Shown in pieces: positions 46,778 to 55,333 of a stretch of DNA of 64,000 nt. The position numbers and the translations under genes are program-made. Source of the stretch: Donghicola tyrosinivorans. GTDB lineage: Bacteria > Pseudomonadota > Alphaproteobacteria > Rhodobacterales > Rhodobacteraceae. The stretch's first letter is position 1. The number at the start of each line of letters is the position of its first letter. The notes under the pieces are model-generated. The model was not told where the DNA came from. It searched no databases and saw only the letters and a list, made by a program, of their open reading frames with translations. Location of the stretch: contig NZ_PVTQ01000001.1 of assembly GCF_003003355.1 (NCBI RefSeq), positions 310,001 through 374,000 of the forward strand. The letters are read 5' to 3'.

Positions 46778-46825
46778 TTACCGGCCCATGCGCCATTTTC
46801 CTACCACTACATCGACTAGGATCAT
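46778..46825 (-). CDS. ilv operon leader peptide (15 residues)
   Basis: The reading is M-I-L-V-D-V-V-V-G-K-W-R-M-G-R then TAA. Six of residues 2-8 are Ile, Leu or Val, the end products of the pathway. GGAGAG lies 6-11 bases before the ATG. It ends before the terminator hairpin, as expected of an attenuation leader; the peptide itself need have no function. Confidence 0.8.
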   Translation of the reverse strand: MILVDVVVGKWRMGR

Positions 46826-46940
46826 CGGTCTCTCCGTTAGCTGCGCATCTGCTTAAAAGCGGCAAAAACCGAGGTCAACCGCATTCTGTAGGAAATTTCG
46901 CCCTCACGGGTAACTTTGAAATAAAATTACGCCAGATGGG

Positions 46941-47588
46941 TCAGAGGTCGTGACCTGTTCCTTGCAGAACGCCATGTTCCAATGCATAGCGCGTCAGGCC
47001 TGCGGTCGAGGAAATTCCCAGCTTGGACTTGATGTTCTTGCGGTGGGTTTCCACCGTCCGGACCGAGATATCCAGTTCCTGCGCCACCTCTTTATTCGAC
47101 TTGCCCTGCGCCAGTTGCAGCAGCACCGTCTGTTCGCGTGAGGTCAGAGGCTCTCGTCCGCCGGTGTCGGTGGGGGTCAGGGACCCTTGCGCGCCGGTAC
47201 ATAGATAGGTCTGGCCGGACATAACTGTGTCGATGGCGGTCTTGATCTCTTCGGTGGGGCGGTCCTTCAGGACATAGCCGCTGGCCCCGTGACTTAACGC
47301 ACTGCTGATGTATTCGGGGCTGTCGTGCATCGAGAGGATCAGGATGCGGGTCTGGGGGCGACGCTCCAGAATGATCTCGGTCGCGGTCAGACCGCCGACG
47401 CCGGGCATGTTCAGGTCCAGCAGGATTACATCGGGGGCCAGTTCCTCGACCTGATCGATGGCGTCCTGTCCGTTGCCCAGACGGCCCACCACTTGCAGAT
47501 CGTCGTAACCTTCCAGAATGGCCTCGATCCCTTCAGCAACCATCGGGTGGTCATCGACAATCAGCAGGCGGACGGGTGCGGTGGTCAT
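46941..47588 (-). CDS. Response regulator, NarL/LuxR family
   Basis: 215 residues. The receiver domain has the acidic pair in IVDDHPMVAEG, the phosphorylatable Asp58 in VILLDLNMPG and Lys in GYVLKDR. A LuxR-type helix-turn-helix (about 145-205) contains LTSREQTVLLQLAQGKSNKEV and SVRTVETHRKNIKSKLGI. Its start overlaps the sensor kinase stop by 4 bases. The pair diverges from a TRAP transporter operon, its likely target (inference). Confidence 0.95.
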   Translation of the reverse strand: MTTAPVRLLIVDDHPMVAEGIEAILEGYDDLQVVGRLGNGQDAIDQVEELAPDVILLDLNMPGVGGLTATEIILERRPQTRILILSMHDSPEYISSALSHGASGYVLKDRPTEEIKTAIDTVMSGQTYLCTGAQGSLTPTDTGGREPLTSREQTVLLQLAQGKSNKEVAQELDISVRTVETHRKNIKSKLGISSTAGLTRYALEHGVLQGTGHDL

Positions 47589-49021
47589 TCCGATAGCTCC
47601 GTGGCGGGTTTGTTGGTGTTCCGGCGGCCGCTTTCCGGTGTCAGAAGGTGGCTTAGCGGGACTGTGGCAATGATCGTGGTTCCTTGCCGGTTTGACTGGA
47701 TCGAGAGGCTGCCGTCAAGCTGGTCCACCCGTTCCTGCATGTTCCGCAGGCCCATCCCCCCCGAGGGGTCCCGTTCCGCGTCCCGATCAATCCCGTGACC
47801 GTTGTCTTTAATGGTCAGGCTGGCCCCGCTGCGGTGGCCGCGCAAATCGACGATCACATGATCCGCGCCTGAATGGCGTTCGATGTTAGTCAACGCTTCT
47901 TGGGCGATCCGGTACAGAGAAATGCGGGCGTCCTGATCCAGCCGGTTGCGGAACACCACGGTCGAGAAATCGGTCTTGATGCCGGTGCGGGTGCTGAAGT
48001 CATCGGTCAGCGCCTTGATCGCAGGGCCAAGGCCCAGATCATCCAGCACACCGGGGCGCAGATCGCGGCTGATCCGCCGGACCTCCTGAATGGCGCCCGA
48101 GAGGCTGTGCATACTGCGATCCAGCGCCTCACCCGCGCGGGGGTCGTTGGTGGCAAAGCGTTTACGTGCCAGTTCCACCGCATAGCGCACGCCCACAAGG
48201 ATCTGGCTGATACTGTCATGAAGTTCACGCGCCACGCGCCCACGCTCTTCTTCCTGCGCGTCAAAAACCCGTTGCGTCAGACGCTTCAGCTTTGAATCCG
48301 CCAATCGACGTTCGCGTACGTTTATGAACATGCCGCTGGCAAAGACTGCCAGCAGGGCGAGCATGGTAATGACACCTATGTATAGGAAGGTGCGGCGGAT
48401 GCGGGTTTCCATCTCATGTCGGGCATTGATGACGGTGGCGATGACGTCATCCACAAAGACGCCGGTCCCCACAGCCCACCGCCAACTGGGGAAGCTGGTG
48501 ACATAGGTGACCATCTGCGCCTCGACCCCTGAGCTGGGTTTGGGCCAGAGGTAGGTGTGATAACCGCCCCCAGAACGCGCGATACGGATCAACTCGTCCG
48601 TGACGGGGACACCATTGCTGTCGGTCAGGCCGGCCCAGTTCTGGTTGATCATGTCGGTCTGGCGCGGACTGACCAGATTGGTGCCGTCATAATCATAAAC
48701 GAAAAAATAGCCTTCCTGCCCGTAGATCATCGCGGCCAAGATTTGCATGATCTTGCGCTTGGCGAACTCGTCATTCGGGGCTGCATTGCCGTAAATGTAG
48801 TAAAAGCTGTTCCGCGCCAGCGTGACGTAGTTCTTCAACTCCTGCTTCTTCGCATCGATCAGCTGGGCCTCAAGCGTGCTAATTTCGCGCTCGGTCAGGG
48901 CGCGGGATTGCAGGGCCACCAGCACCGAAATTGCTGCAACCGCAACAATGAGGGGCAGGGTGGCCAGCAGGAACAGCTTTTGACCGTAGCTGAGATTCGG
49001 GCGGGTAAGAATCTTTCTCAT
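47585..49021 (-). CDS. Sensor histidine kinase with extracellular Cache-like domain (HisKA_3 type)
   Basis: About 478 residues. Helix 1 (about 12-36) and helix 2 (about 205-228) bracket a periplasmic domain with Cache features (GQEGYFFVYDYDGTNLVSP, WPKPSSG, SFPSWRWAVGTGVFVDDV). Such single-Cache domains often bind small carboxylates. The phosphoacceptor His is in RVARELHDSISQ; the C-terminal ATPase has EALTNIERHS and GGMGLRNMQERV. The ATG at 49021 lacks a clear ribosome-binding site, and a TTG 12 codons upstream is possible. Context suggests it senses the TRAP substrate. Confidence 0.9.
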   Translation of the reverse strand: MRKILTRPNLSYGQKLFLLATLPLIVAVAAISVLVALQSRALTEREISTLEAQLIDAKKQELKNYVTLARNSFYYIYGNAAPNDEFAKRKIMQILAAMIYGQEGYFFVYDYDGTNLVSPRQTDMINQNWAGLTDSNGVPVTDELIRIARSGGGYHTYLWPKPSSGVEAQMVTYVTSFPSWRWAVGTGVFVDDVIATVINARHEMETRIRRTFLYIGVITMLALLAVFASGMFINVRERRLADSKLKRLTQRVFDAQEEERGRVARELHDSISQILVGVRYAVELARKRFATNDPRAGEALDRSMHSLSGAIQEVRRISRDLRPGVLDDLGLGPAIKALTDDFSTRTGIKTDFSTVVFRNRLDQDARISLYRIAQEALTNIERHSGADHVIVDLRGHRSGASLTIKDNGHGIDRDAERDPSGGMGLRNMQERVDQLDGSLSIQSNRQGTTIIATVPLSHLLTPESGRRNTNKPATELSE

Positions 49022-49149
49022 GAAAGCGATTCGGTCACTGTTCAGGTATGTTTGCAAGAGCGGGCGGGAGAAAAATGTTAGTTTCCTCTGGCGAGGCTCC
49101 CCCCTTATTTCAAGGGGATGCGGTCAAAAAAACTATCCAAAATGCCCCG

Positions 49150-49159
49150 ACTACGTAGT
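49150..49159. promoter_or_regulatory. Perfect palindrome in the kinase/TRAP divergent region
   Basis: ACTACGTAGT is a perfect 10-base palindrome about 110 bases before the dctP-like start. It is a candidate binding site for the adjacent LuxR-type response regulator. Short, so chance occurrence is possible. Confidence 0.35.
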
Positions 49160-49217
49160 ACTTGGTATTTGCCATTGGAAATTGTGTCGCTAACGTCTGC
49201 CCTACCTATAACGATCC

Positions 49218-49238
49218 GCCTGCCTTGAACGGGCAGGC
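49218..49238 (+). repeat. Hairpin in the TRAP operon leader
   Basis: Arms GCCTGCC and GGCAGGC with a 7-base loop, about 15 bases before the GGGAGGAGAG ribosome-binding site of the substrate-binding protein gene. It may stabilise the mRNA 5' end. Confidence 0.5.
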
Positions 49239-49261
49239 TTTCAATTGGGAGGAGAGACCAA

Positions 49262-50350
49262 ATGGATCGTCGTTCTTTTCTGAAGACATCGGCACTTGGC
49301 GGTACTGCAGCCGCAGCATCGACGCTGGCAGCACCTGCAATCGCGCAAGGCAACCGGACCCTGACCATGGTGACATCGGTTCCCCATGGCTTTGCTGTGT
49401 TCGATGACGCCGCTGTCTACTTCAACAACGTCGTGTCGGCTATGACCGATGGTCAGATCACCATCGACAAAAAAGCTGCCGGCGAACTGGTTGGCGGTTT
49501 CGAAGTGTTCGACGCGGTGTCGTCGGGCCAGGCAGACATGTACCACTCGGCAGACTACTACTTCGGTGGTCAGCACCCGGGTTACTACTACTACACCGCA
49601 GTTCCCTTCGGCGCGACCGCGCAGGAACTGTCGACCTGGATGTACCACGGCGGAGGTCAGGAACTGTATGACCAGCTGGGCCAGATCTTCGGCCTGAAGT
49701 CGTTCCACGCAGGTTCGACCGGCATGCAGCCCGGCGGCTGGTTCCGTAAGGAAATCCGCTCGGCAGACGACTTCAACGGTCTGAAGTTCCGTATGCCCGG
49801 CATCGGTGGCCGCGCACTGGGTCTGACCGGCGCATCGGTTCAGTCGATCCCCGGCGGCGAAATCTATCAGGCACTGGCATCGGGTGCGATCGACGGCGCC
49901 GAGTGGATCGGTCCCTTCGCAGATGAGCGTCTGGGCTTCCAGGAAGTTTGTAACTTCTACTACACCTCGGGCTTCCACGAGCCGGGTTCGGCCCTGTCGG
50001 TTGCCTTCAATCAGGACGTTTGGGAAAGCCTGACCCCTGCACAGCAGGCGATCATGGAGCAGGCAGCGAAAGCGGCCACCACCCACAGCCTGACCCAGGG
50101 TATCGCGAACAACGCAGCCGCGCTGAAGCGTATCCAGAGCCAGGGCGTCAAGCTGATGGAATTCACCGACGACGTTTGGGATCTGTTCGGCGACGCGTCG
50201 CTGAAAGCCATGGACGAATTCATGGACGATCCGCTGTACGCAGAAATCCGTGCCAGCTTCGAAGCATCGATGAAGGCAAGCTCGGAATGGCTGCAGCGCG
50301 CAGACAACGCCTACGTTGCACAGCGTGACCGCGTTCTGAACCGCGGCTAA
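49262..50350 (+). CDS. TRAP transporter periplasmic substrate-binding protein (TakP/DctP type)
   Basis: 362 residues. A twin-arginine signal (MDRRSFLKTSALGG) is cleaved after PAIAQ. The mature protein has the DctP fold with LKFRMPGIGGRALGLTGASV, whose arginine binds the substrate carboxylate in this family, and SGAIDGAEWIGPFADERLG, typical of the 2-oxoacid/monocarboxylate-binding TakP group. The substrate is therefore probably a 2-oxo or hydroxy acid (inference). A strong GGGAGGAGAG precedes the ATG. Codon use is highly biased, as for an abundant protein. Confidence 0.92.
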   Translation: MDRRSFLKTSALGGTAAAASTLAAPAIAQGNRTLTMVTSVPHGFAVFDDAAVYFNNVVSAMTDGQITIDKKAAGELVGGFEVFDAVSSGQADMYHSADYYFGGQHPGYYYYTAVPFGATAQELSTWMYHGGGQELYDQLGQIFGLKSFHAGSTGMQPGGWFRKEIRSADDFNGLKFRMPGIGGRALGLTGASVQSIPGGEIYQALASGAIDGAEWIGPFADERLGFQEVCNFYYTSGFHEPGSALSVAFNQDVWESLTPAQQAIMEQAAKAATTHSLTQGIANNAAALKRIQSQGVKLMEFTDDVWDLFGDASLKAMDEFMDDPLYAEIRASFEASMKASSEWLQRADNAYVAQRDRVLNRG

Positions 50351-50370
50351 GCCAAACGGATAAACCTATC

Positions 50371-50397
50371 GGGGCCCTGCAACTGCGGGGCCCCTTT
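50371..50397 (+). terminator. Hairpin between substrate-binding and permease genes
   Basis: Arms GGGGCCC and GGGCCCC with a 10-base loop, followed by TTTCAATAAT. The weak T tract suggests partial termination or 3'-end stabilisation, which would raise the ratio of binding protein to permease. Confidence 0.6.
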
Positions 50398-50460
50398 CAA
50401 TAATCGCGGACGTCTTCGGGCCGCGATCTGACCCGCGCGGGGCGGGTATTCGGGGACATC

Positions 50461-51393
50461 ATGGAACAAGAAAGCATCGGACTAGGGGGCTTCGTGTCCG
50501 CGGTTTGGGACGGAATTCTCTGGGTTCTGACCAATATCGGGCTGGCCTTCTACGATTTCTTTTACGCTGTGTCGCATCCGGGCCTATGGCTGGATTGGTC
50601 CAACAAAGAAGCAATCAGCCGGTTCGTCTATTACGGCGGCTCGGTCGAGTTTTTCTTCGTTGTATTCACGACATTTCTTATCATCACCGCCTTCGGTATC
50701 TGGAAGAACGGATTCCTCTGGGCGGTCGTGCGCGGGCTTGAGGGGTTTGCCAACACCGCTGGCCGCTTCTTCGCTTGGGCCGGCCTGATCATGGTGATCC
50801 AGCAAACCATCATCGTTGTCATGCAGCGGATTTTCACCCGGCCGGACATCGTGCTGGGTTTCGGGATTCCGATCGGCTTTGACGTCAGCTGGTGGTCGGA
50901 AGAGCTGAAGCTGTACAACGCCATCATCGTCTGCATGTGTGTGACATATACCTTCGTTCAGGGCGGGCACGTGCGCGTTGACCTCGTGTACGCAGCAGTC
51001 AGCCACCGTGTTCAGCGTATCATCGACATGGTCGGCTCGCTCATCTTCATGATGCCGCTGGCAACCATCACTTGGATGTATGGCTGGTTCTTCCTGTGGC
51101 GCCACTTGATCGTGCCCAAGCCCTCGGCTTCGGACCAGCTGGACCGCATGCTGATGAAGTCCCGCGCTCTGCGCTGGAACGTCGAGACCATTGGCTTTAG
51201 CGCCAACGGCTTTACCGCCTACTTCCTGTTCAAAATCCTGCTTGTGGCCTTTGCCGGTATGGTCTTCATCCACGCGTGCTGCTTCTTCTGGCGCTCGTAC
51301 CTTGAGTGGAAAGAAGGCCCCGATTCTGCCGGACGTTTCGTTGATCGCGACACGCTTGGCGAAGGCGAAGAAGCCTACGAAGGCGCACATTAA
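50461..51393 (+). CDS. TRAP transporter small permease subunit, long form
   Basis: 310 residues, larger than the usual 160-200 of DctQ proteins. It has an extra N-terminal region with a hydrophobic helix, then four main helices of which GGHVRVDLVYAAVSHRVQRI holds the conserved DctQ loop (HVRVDL). The C-terminal tail is acidic and soluble. It forms the inner-membrane complex with the large subunit encoded 15 bases downstream. Long DctQ forms occur with TakP-type systems. Confidence 0.9.
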   Translation: MEQESIGLGGFVSAVWDGILWVLTNIGLAFYDFFYAVSHPGLWLDWSNKEAISRFVYYGGSVEFFFVVFTTFLIITAFGIWKNGFLWAVVRGLEGFANTAGRFFAWAGLIMVIQQTIIVVMQRIFTRPDIVLGFGIPIGFDVSWWSEELKLYNAIIVCMCVTYTFVQGGHVRVDLVYAAVSHRVQRIIDMVGSLIFMMPLATITWMYGWFFLWRHLIVPKPSASDQLDRMLMKSRALRWNVETIGFSANGFTAYFLFKILLVAFAGMVFIHACCFFWRSYLEWKEGPDSAGRFVDRDTLGEGEEAYEGAH

Positions 51394-51408
51394 AGGGGTC
51401 ATCCAGAC

Positions 51409-53766
51409 ATGCTATTCGGACTAGACGGCGTCGAGATCGGCCTGATCATCGTCTTCCTCTGCCTCTTCGGGGGTATTCTTTCGGGCTTCCCCGTGGCGTT
51501 CGCCATCGGTGGGGCCGGCGCGATTGCCTTCGCAATCATCGCCGCACTGGACAGCGCAGGCCTGCTGATCCACCAAGCAATTGATACGGGCAGCCAAGCC
51601 TACCGCGACCTTGTGGCCAGTGGGGTGAAGGACACCACAATCTCGATATTCAGGTATCCAGAGTTACCACGGGTCGCCCAACACGTATTCGAGCAGGGCT
51701 GGCAAACCGCCCTTGACCGCAACGTGTCGTTCCTTGTGAACCGTATCAACGAACGTGTTCTGGCAGGCCAGTCGATCGAGACCCTGCTGGCAGTTCTGAT
51801 GTTCGTTCTCATGGGCATCACGCTGGAACGCTCCAAGATCGCAAACGATCTGCTGACCACGATGGCAAAGGTCTTTGGCCCGCTGCCCGGCGGTCTGGCC
51901 GTGTCGGTTGTGGTTGTGGGCGCGTTCCTTGCCGCATCGACCGGTATCGTGGGCGCAACTGTTGTGACCATGGGCCTTTTGTCGCTGCCCACCATGCTGC
52001 GCAACAACTACTCGCCGGAACTGTCGACCGGTGTGATCGCCGCCTCGGGGACCCTTGGCCAGATCATTCCGCCGTCGATCGTGATCGTTCTGCTGGGTAC
52101 GCTGGCGGGTGACCTCTATTCGGCCGCGCAGGAAGACCGTGCGCGCGCTCTGGGGTGCTCGGACGCGTTGACATATTTGGGCGAGCCTGCAGTGGTTTCG
52201 GTTGGTACCTTGTTCCAGGCAGCACTGCTGCCGGGGATTATGCTGGCCGCGCTCTATGCGTTCTATGCATTCGGTTATGCGATGCTGAACCCCAGCCGTG
52301 CGCCTGCAGTCCAGATGGGCGGCAGCACGTCCGGCGAGGTGATCTCCCGCAATGAAGGCTTCACCTGGTTCCTGTTCGCGCCGGCGGCTCTGATTGCGAT
52401 TGTTATCTTCCTCAGCAACCTGAACGTCATCGGTAACCAGAACGTGGTTGTGGACAGCTTCACCGACGCTGGTGTTGCAGCCAGCCTGCGCACCAATGTG
52501 AGCCAGGAATGTCAGGCCGCGATGATTGAGCTGCACGGTCAAGAGGCGTGGGACACTGCCGTCGCCGAGACCAAGGCCATTCAGGATGCAGGCGGCGTGC
52601 AGGAAAGCCGTCGTCTGACCCCGGAAGAGATCGAGCAAGTGCGTGCCGAAAAAGTGGCCGCGTCCGCACCGATCGGCACCGGTGTGACCATCATGATCGT
52701 CATGTTCGGCATCGCGCTGATGATCGCACGGGGCGTTGCCCCCAGCCGCGAGCCTCTGCCTCTGCTGATCGGTGCCGGTGGTCTGGTTCTGATGGTGATC
52801 GTCGATCTGCTGTTCGTGAACCCGCTGACCAGCGCGACCATGACCTTTGTGTACATGGCGATCCCGACTTTGATCGTCCTGTGGTCCATGAAGGAAGCGG
52901 CAGCGCGTCTGGCCTCGAACGAGCTGATCCGCGTGGTCTTCCCCCCGCTGGTTCTGATCGTTGCGGTGCTGGGTTCGATCCTTGGTGGTATCACCAACCC
53001 GACGCCCGCTGCGGCGCTGGGTGCCGTGGGTGCCATCATGCTGGCGGCTTACCGCAAGCTGCAGGACGAAAACCGCTCGGGTCGCGTGATCATCTGGTCG
53101 ACCTTCGCGGTGGTGATCCTGCTGGTGCTTGGCGCCAACTTCGATCTGCGCATCAACACTGAAAGCGTTTCGGTCGAAAGCTGGGGTGCCTTCACGCTGG
53201 CCTATGCCGCTTACCTCTATCTGGTATTCGGCATCGGTTACGCGTGCTGGGTGCTGTTCAGCACGGGCGTTCTGAGCCCTGTGATCCGCGAAACTGCGAA
53301 AGTGACCAGCATGGTGTTCACCATCCTGATCGGCTCCCAGTTGCTGAACCTGGTGGTTATCGCCTTCGGCGGCGAGCATTACATCCAGATGTTCCTCAAG
53401 AGCTTTGACAACGAATTCACTGTCTTCCTGATCGTGATGCTCGTTCTCTTTGTTCTGGGCTTCGTGCTCGACTTCCTTGAGATCATCTACATCGTGGTGC
53501 CGATTGTGGGGCCGGTGATCTACGGCGGATCGTTCGATCCTAAGTGGGTGACCATCATGATCGCGGTCAACCTGCAGACCTCGTTCCTGACACCGCCCTT
53601 CGGCTTTGCTCTGTTCTACCTGCGTGGCGTTGCGCCTCGTGAGGTGACCACCGGGCACATCTACCGCGGTGTGGCACCCTTTGTGCTGATCCAGGTCATC
53701 GGCATCGCGATCCTCTGGGCCTTCCCGGGTATCGTGACCATCGTACCGGATCTGATGCCCAAGTAA
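51409..53766 (+). CDS. TRAP transporter large permease subunit, unusually long
   Basis: 785 residues against roughly 425-640 for typical DctM/SiaM proteins. The DctM core is clear: GGILSGFPVAFAIGGAG at the start, GAFLAASTGIVGATVVTMGLL, ASGTLGQIIPPSIVIVLLG and the C-terminal PVIYGGSFDPKW. Extra material is seen as a polar stretch at about residues 50-115 and a soluble charged insert at about 355-420 (TDAGVAASLRTNV through RRLTPEEIEQV), followed by additional helices. It is probably the substrate- and sodium-translocating subunit. No frameshift is seen. Confidence 0.9.
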   Translation: MLFGLDGVEIGLIIVFLCLFGGILSGFPVAFAIGGAGAIAFAIIAALDSAGLLIHQAIDTGSQAYRDLVASGVKDTTISIFRYPELPRVAQHVFEQGWQTALDRNVSFLVNRINERVLAGQSIETLLAVLMFVLMGITLERSKIANDLLTTMAKVFGPLPGGLAVSVVVVGAFLAASTGIVGATVVTMGLLSLPTMLRNNYSPELSTGVIAASGTLGQIIPPSIVIVLLGTLAGDLYSAAQEDRARALGCSDALTYLGEPAVVSVGTLFQAALLPGIMLAALYAFYAFGYAMLNPSRAPAVQMGGSTSGEVISRNEGFTWFLFAPAALIAIVIFLSNLNVIGNQNVVVDSFTDAGVAASLRTNVSQECQAAMIELHGQEAWDTAVAETKAIQDAGGVQESRRLTPEEIEQVRAEKVAASAPIGTGVTIMIVMFGIALMIARGVAPSREPLPLLIGAGGLVLMVIVDLLFVNPLTSATMTFVYMAIPTLIVLWSMKEAAARLASNELIRVVFPPLVLIVAVLGSILGGITNPTPAAALGAVGAIMLAAYRKLQDENRSGRVIIWSTFAVVILLVLGANFDLRINTESVSVESWGAFTLAYAAYLYLVFGIGYACWVLFSTGVLSPVIRETAKVTSMVFTILIGSQLLNLVVIAFGGEHYIQMFLKSFDNEFTVFLIVMLVLFVLGFVLDFLEIIYIVVPIVGPVIYGGSFDPKWVTIMIAVNLQTSFLTPPFGFALFYLRGVAPREVTTGHIYRGVAPFVLIQVIGIAILWAFPGIVTIVPDLMPK

Positions 53767-53790
53767 GGCATTAGGGATAAGACAAAATCA

Positions 53791-53816
53791 GGCGGGCCTT
53801 CGGGTCCGCCTTTTTT
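53791..53816 (+). terminator. TRAP operon terminator with TTCG tetraloop
   Basis: Arms GGCGGGCC and GGTCCGCC (one G-T pair) close a TTCG loop, followed by six T. Confidence 0.9.
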
Positions 53817-53903
53817 ATGCCGGTCTCTACGAGGAGGGCAGAAAAGAAAAAACCGCAACGCGAATGGCGTGCGGTTCTTAATGTGTGGCAGTCGGTGTGC
53901 CGT

Positions 53904-54725
53904 TTAGCGTCGCACGGCCCGCACATGGGGCAGGCGTAGGTTCGAGACCTGCTCGGCGATCGGGTCGGTGGACAGGGGGTGCAGGTCAGCCGAATAGTCA
54001 TCGGCTTTTTGCATCGGCTCCCATGCGCCGTTCCGGTATAGCTCTAGCGCCGAAAAATTCGCCTTATATCCCATCTTGGCGCTGTGGGGGACCCAGTAGC
54101 CTAGATAGACATAGGGCAGCTCCATTTTCTTGGCCAATTCGATGTGGTCGAGAATCAGGTAGGTGCCAAGGCTGCGTGGGGCCATGTCCGGCTTGTAAAA
54201 GCTGTAGACCATGCTGAGGCCATCGCTGAGAACGTCCGTCAGACAGACGGCTGTCAGCGGGTCTTCTCCGGCCTCGGAATATTCGATCAGTCGGGTTTTG
54301 ACGGGGGTCTCTTCGATCATCGCAGCGAATTCGAAGACATCCATATCGGCCATGCCGCCGTCCGCGTGCCGACCCTCAAGGTAGCTGCGGAACAGGGCGA
54401 ACTGTTCCTCCGTCGCCCAGGGGCTGCGCACCTCGCGGGTGAGAGTCTCGTTCTTTTTCAAGGTCTTGCGCTGGGTGCGGCTCAGTTCGAAGTCCGTGAC
54501 GCGAATACGCGCCGACAGACAGCCGGCGCATTCGGTGCAGCTTGGGCGGTACAGCACATTCTGGGACCGGCGGAACCCTTGCTGGGACAGACTGTCGTTC
54601 AACGAGGTCGCATCATCGCCTTGCAGCGCAGTGAACAGCTTTCGCTCAAGCCGCCCCGGTAGATACGGGCAGGTCTGAGGGGCCGTCACATAGAACTGAG
54701 GAGCATGAGGGAGTGTGTGGCGCAT
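53904..54725 (-). CDS. bpt: Aspartate/glutamate leucyltransferase (Bpt)
   Basis: Adds leucine from Leu-tRNA to proteins with N-terminal Asp or Glu, marking them for degradation by the ClpS/ClpAP N-end rule pathway. 273 residues. The N-terminal ATE domain has [14 protein letters not shown] and [15 protein letters not shown]; the C-terminal part has [26 protein letters not shown] and [10 protein letters not shown]. The Bpt rather than the Ate (arginyl) assignment follows from bacterial origin and length. Confidence 0.93.
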   Translation of the reverse strand: MRHTLPHAPQFYVTAPQTCPYLPGRLERKLFTALQGDDATSLNDSLSQQGFRRSQNVLYRPSCTECAGCLSARIRVTDFELSRTQRKTLKKNETLTREVRSPWATEEQFALFRSYLEGRHADGGMADMDVFEFAAMIEETPVKTRLIEYSEAGEDPLTAVCLTDVLSDGLSMVYSFYKPDMAPRSLGTYLILDHIELAKKMELPYVYLGYWVPHSAKMGYKANFSALELYRNGAWEPMQKADDYSADLHPLSTDPIAEQVSNLRLPHVRAVRR

Positions 54726-54806
54726 ATCTTGTCACGTTAGTTTCAAGAAGAAGATAGCAACCGTGCCCCCTTGCGCCAAGAGGGCAGAGTCATAGGTTCG
54801 GGGGCG

Positions 54807-55262
54807 TCAGTATACCGCCATACGGTTTACGGGGGCTGTTCCGATGATGTGATCGGTGAGGCCCTGTCTCCGTGCGGATGTGAGCATCAGCACAATCGAG
54901 ATCACCTGTAGCGGAAAGACCGCCAGCGACACGTTGTAACCCAGCGTATGCAAGAATGCCGTTCCCAGATCCAGACGCTGGCCTTGCAGGGTGCGGATCT
55001 CCATTCCCATCAGGCGCATTCCCCACGTGGCCGAGCCACGGGCCAGAGTGACCGTCCGGTAGGCAAAGCCGACCACCATCATCAGGAACGGAAAGAAGAA
55101 TATCCCCGTAAAGGCGGTGAAGGGCAGGACCAGCGCACACAGTAGCGCAATCGCGACCATATCCACGATCCACGCCAGCAGGCGCTTGCCGGGAGTGTCG
55201 GCGTAAATCTCTTCGTGGCGGTCAGGGTCGGGGAGGGCGTCGTAATAGGACATAGAGGTCAT
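54807..55262 (-). CDS. RDD family membrane protein
   Basis: About 151 residues. The RDD domain has GKRLLAWIVDMVAIALLCALVL (Arg and Asp of the family name), a second helix pair FTGIFFFPFLMMVVGFAYRTV, then GSATWGMRLMGMEIRTLQGQ and a third hydrophobic segment. The start may be at 55262 or at a Met three codons later. Function is unknown; some RDD proteins are proposed transporters. Confidence 0.85.
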   Translation of the reverse strand: MTSMSYYDALPDPDRHEEIYADTPGKRLLAWIVDMVAIALLCALVLPFTAFTGIFFFPFLMMVVGFAYRTVTLARGSATWGMRLMGMEIRTLQGQRLDLGTAFLHTLGYNVSLAVFPLQVISIVLMLTSARRQGLTDHIIGTAPVNRMAVY

Positions 55263-55333
55263 TATGCCAGCTTTGTGTTGCAAGGGATAGGGTCTGCCCG
55301 TTTCCGGGCAGACGATCGGAGCGCGAATGACGC

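Larger units (their letters stand above)
46726..46825 (-). promoter_or_regulatory. Transcription attenuator of the ilvBN operon
   Basis: On the minus strand a leader peptide (46825-46778) is followed by two competing structures. GGCGCATGGG (46794-46785, inside the leader codons) pairs perfectly with CCCATGCGCC (46759-46750). The latter overlaps the 5' arm of the terminator GCCCCCGA/TCGGGGGC (46752-46732) by three bases. A ribosome stalled at the early Ile/Leu/Val codons leaves the first arm free and favours antitermination; one reaching the stop codon covers it. A TTGACC -35 candidate lies at 46878-46873. Confidence 0.8.

Noticed and set aside
51664-53658. Open frame of over 600 codons antisense to the TRAP large permease
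   Set aside because: Its product is a His/Gln/Arg-rich shadow of a hydrophobic membrane protein, a known artefact; no plausible start.
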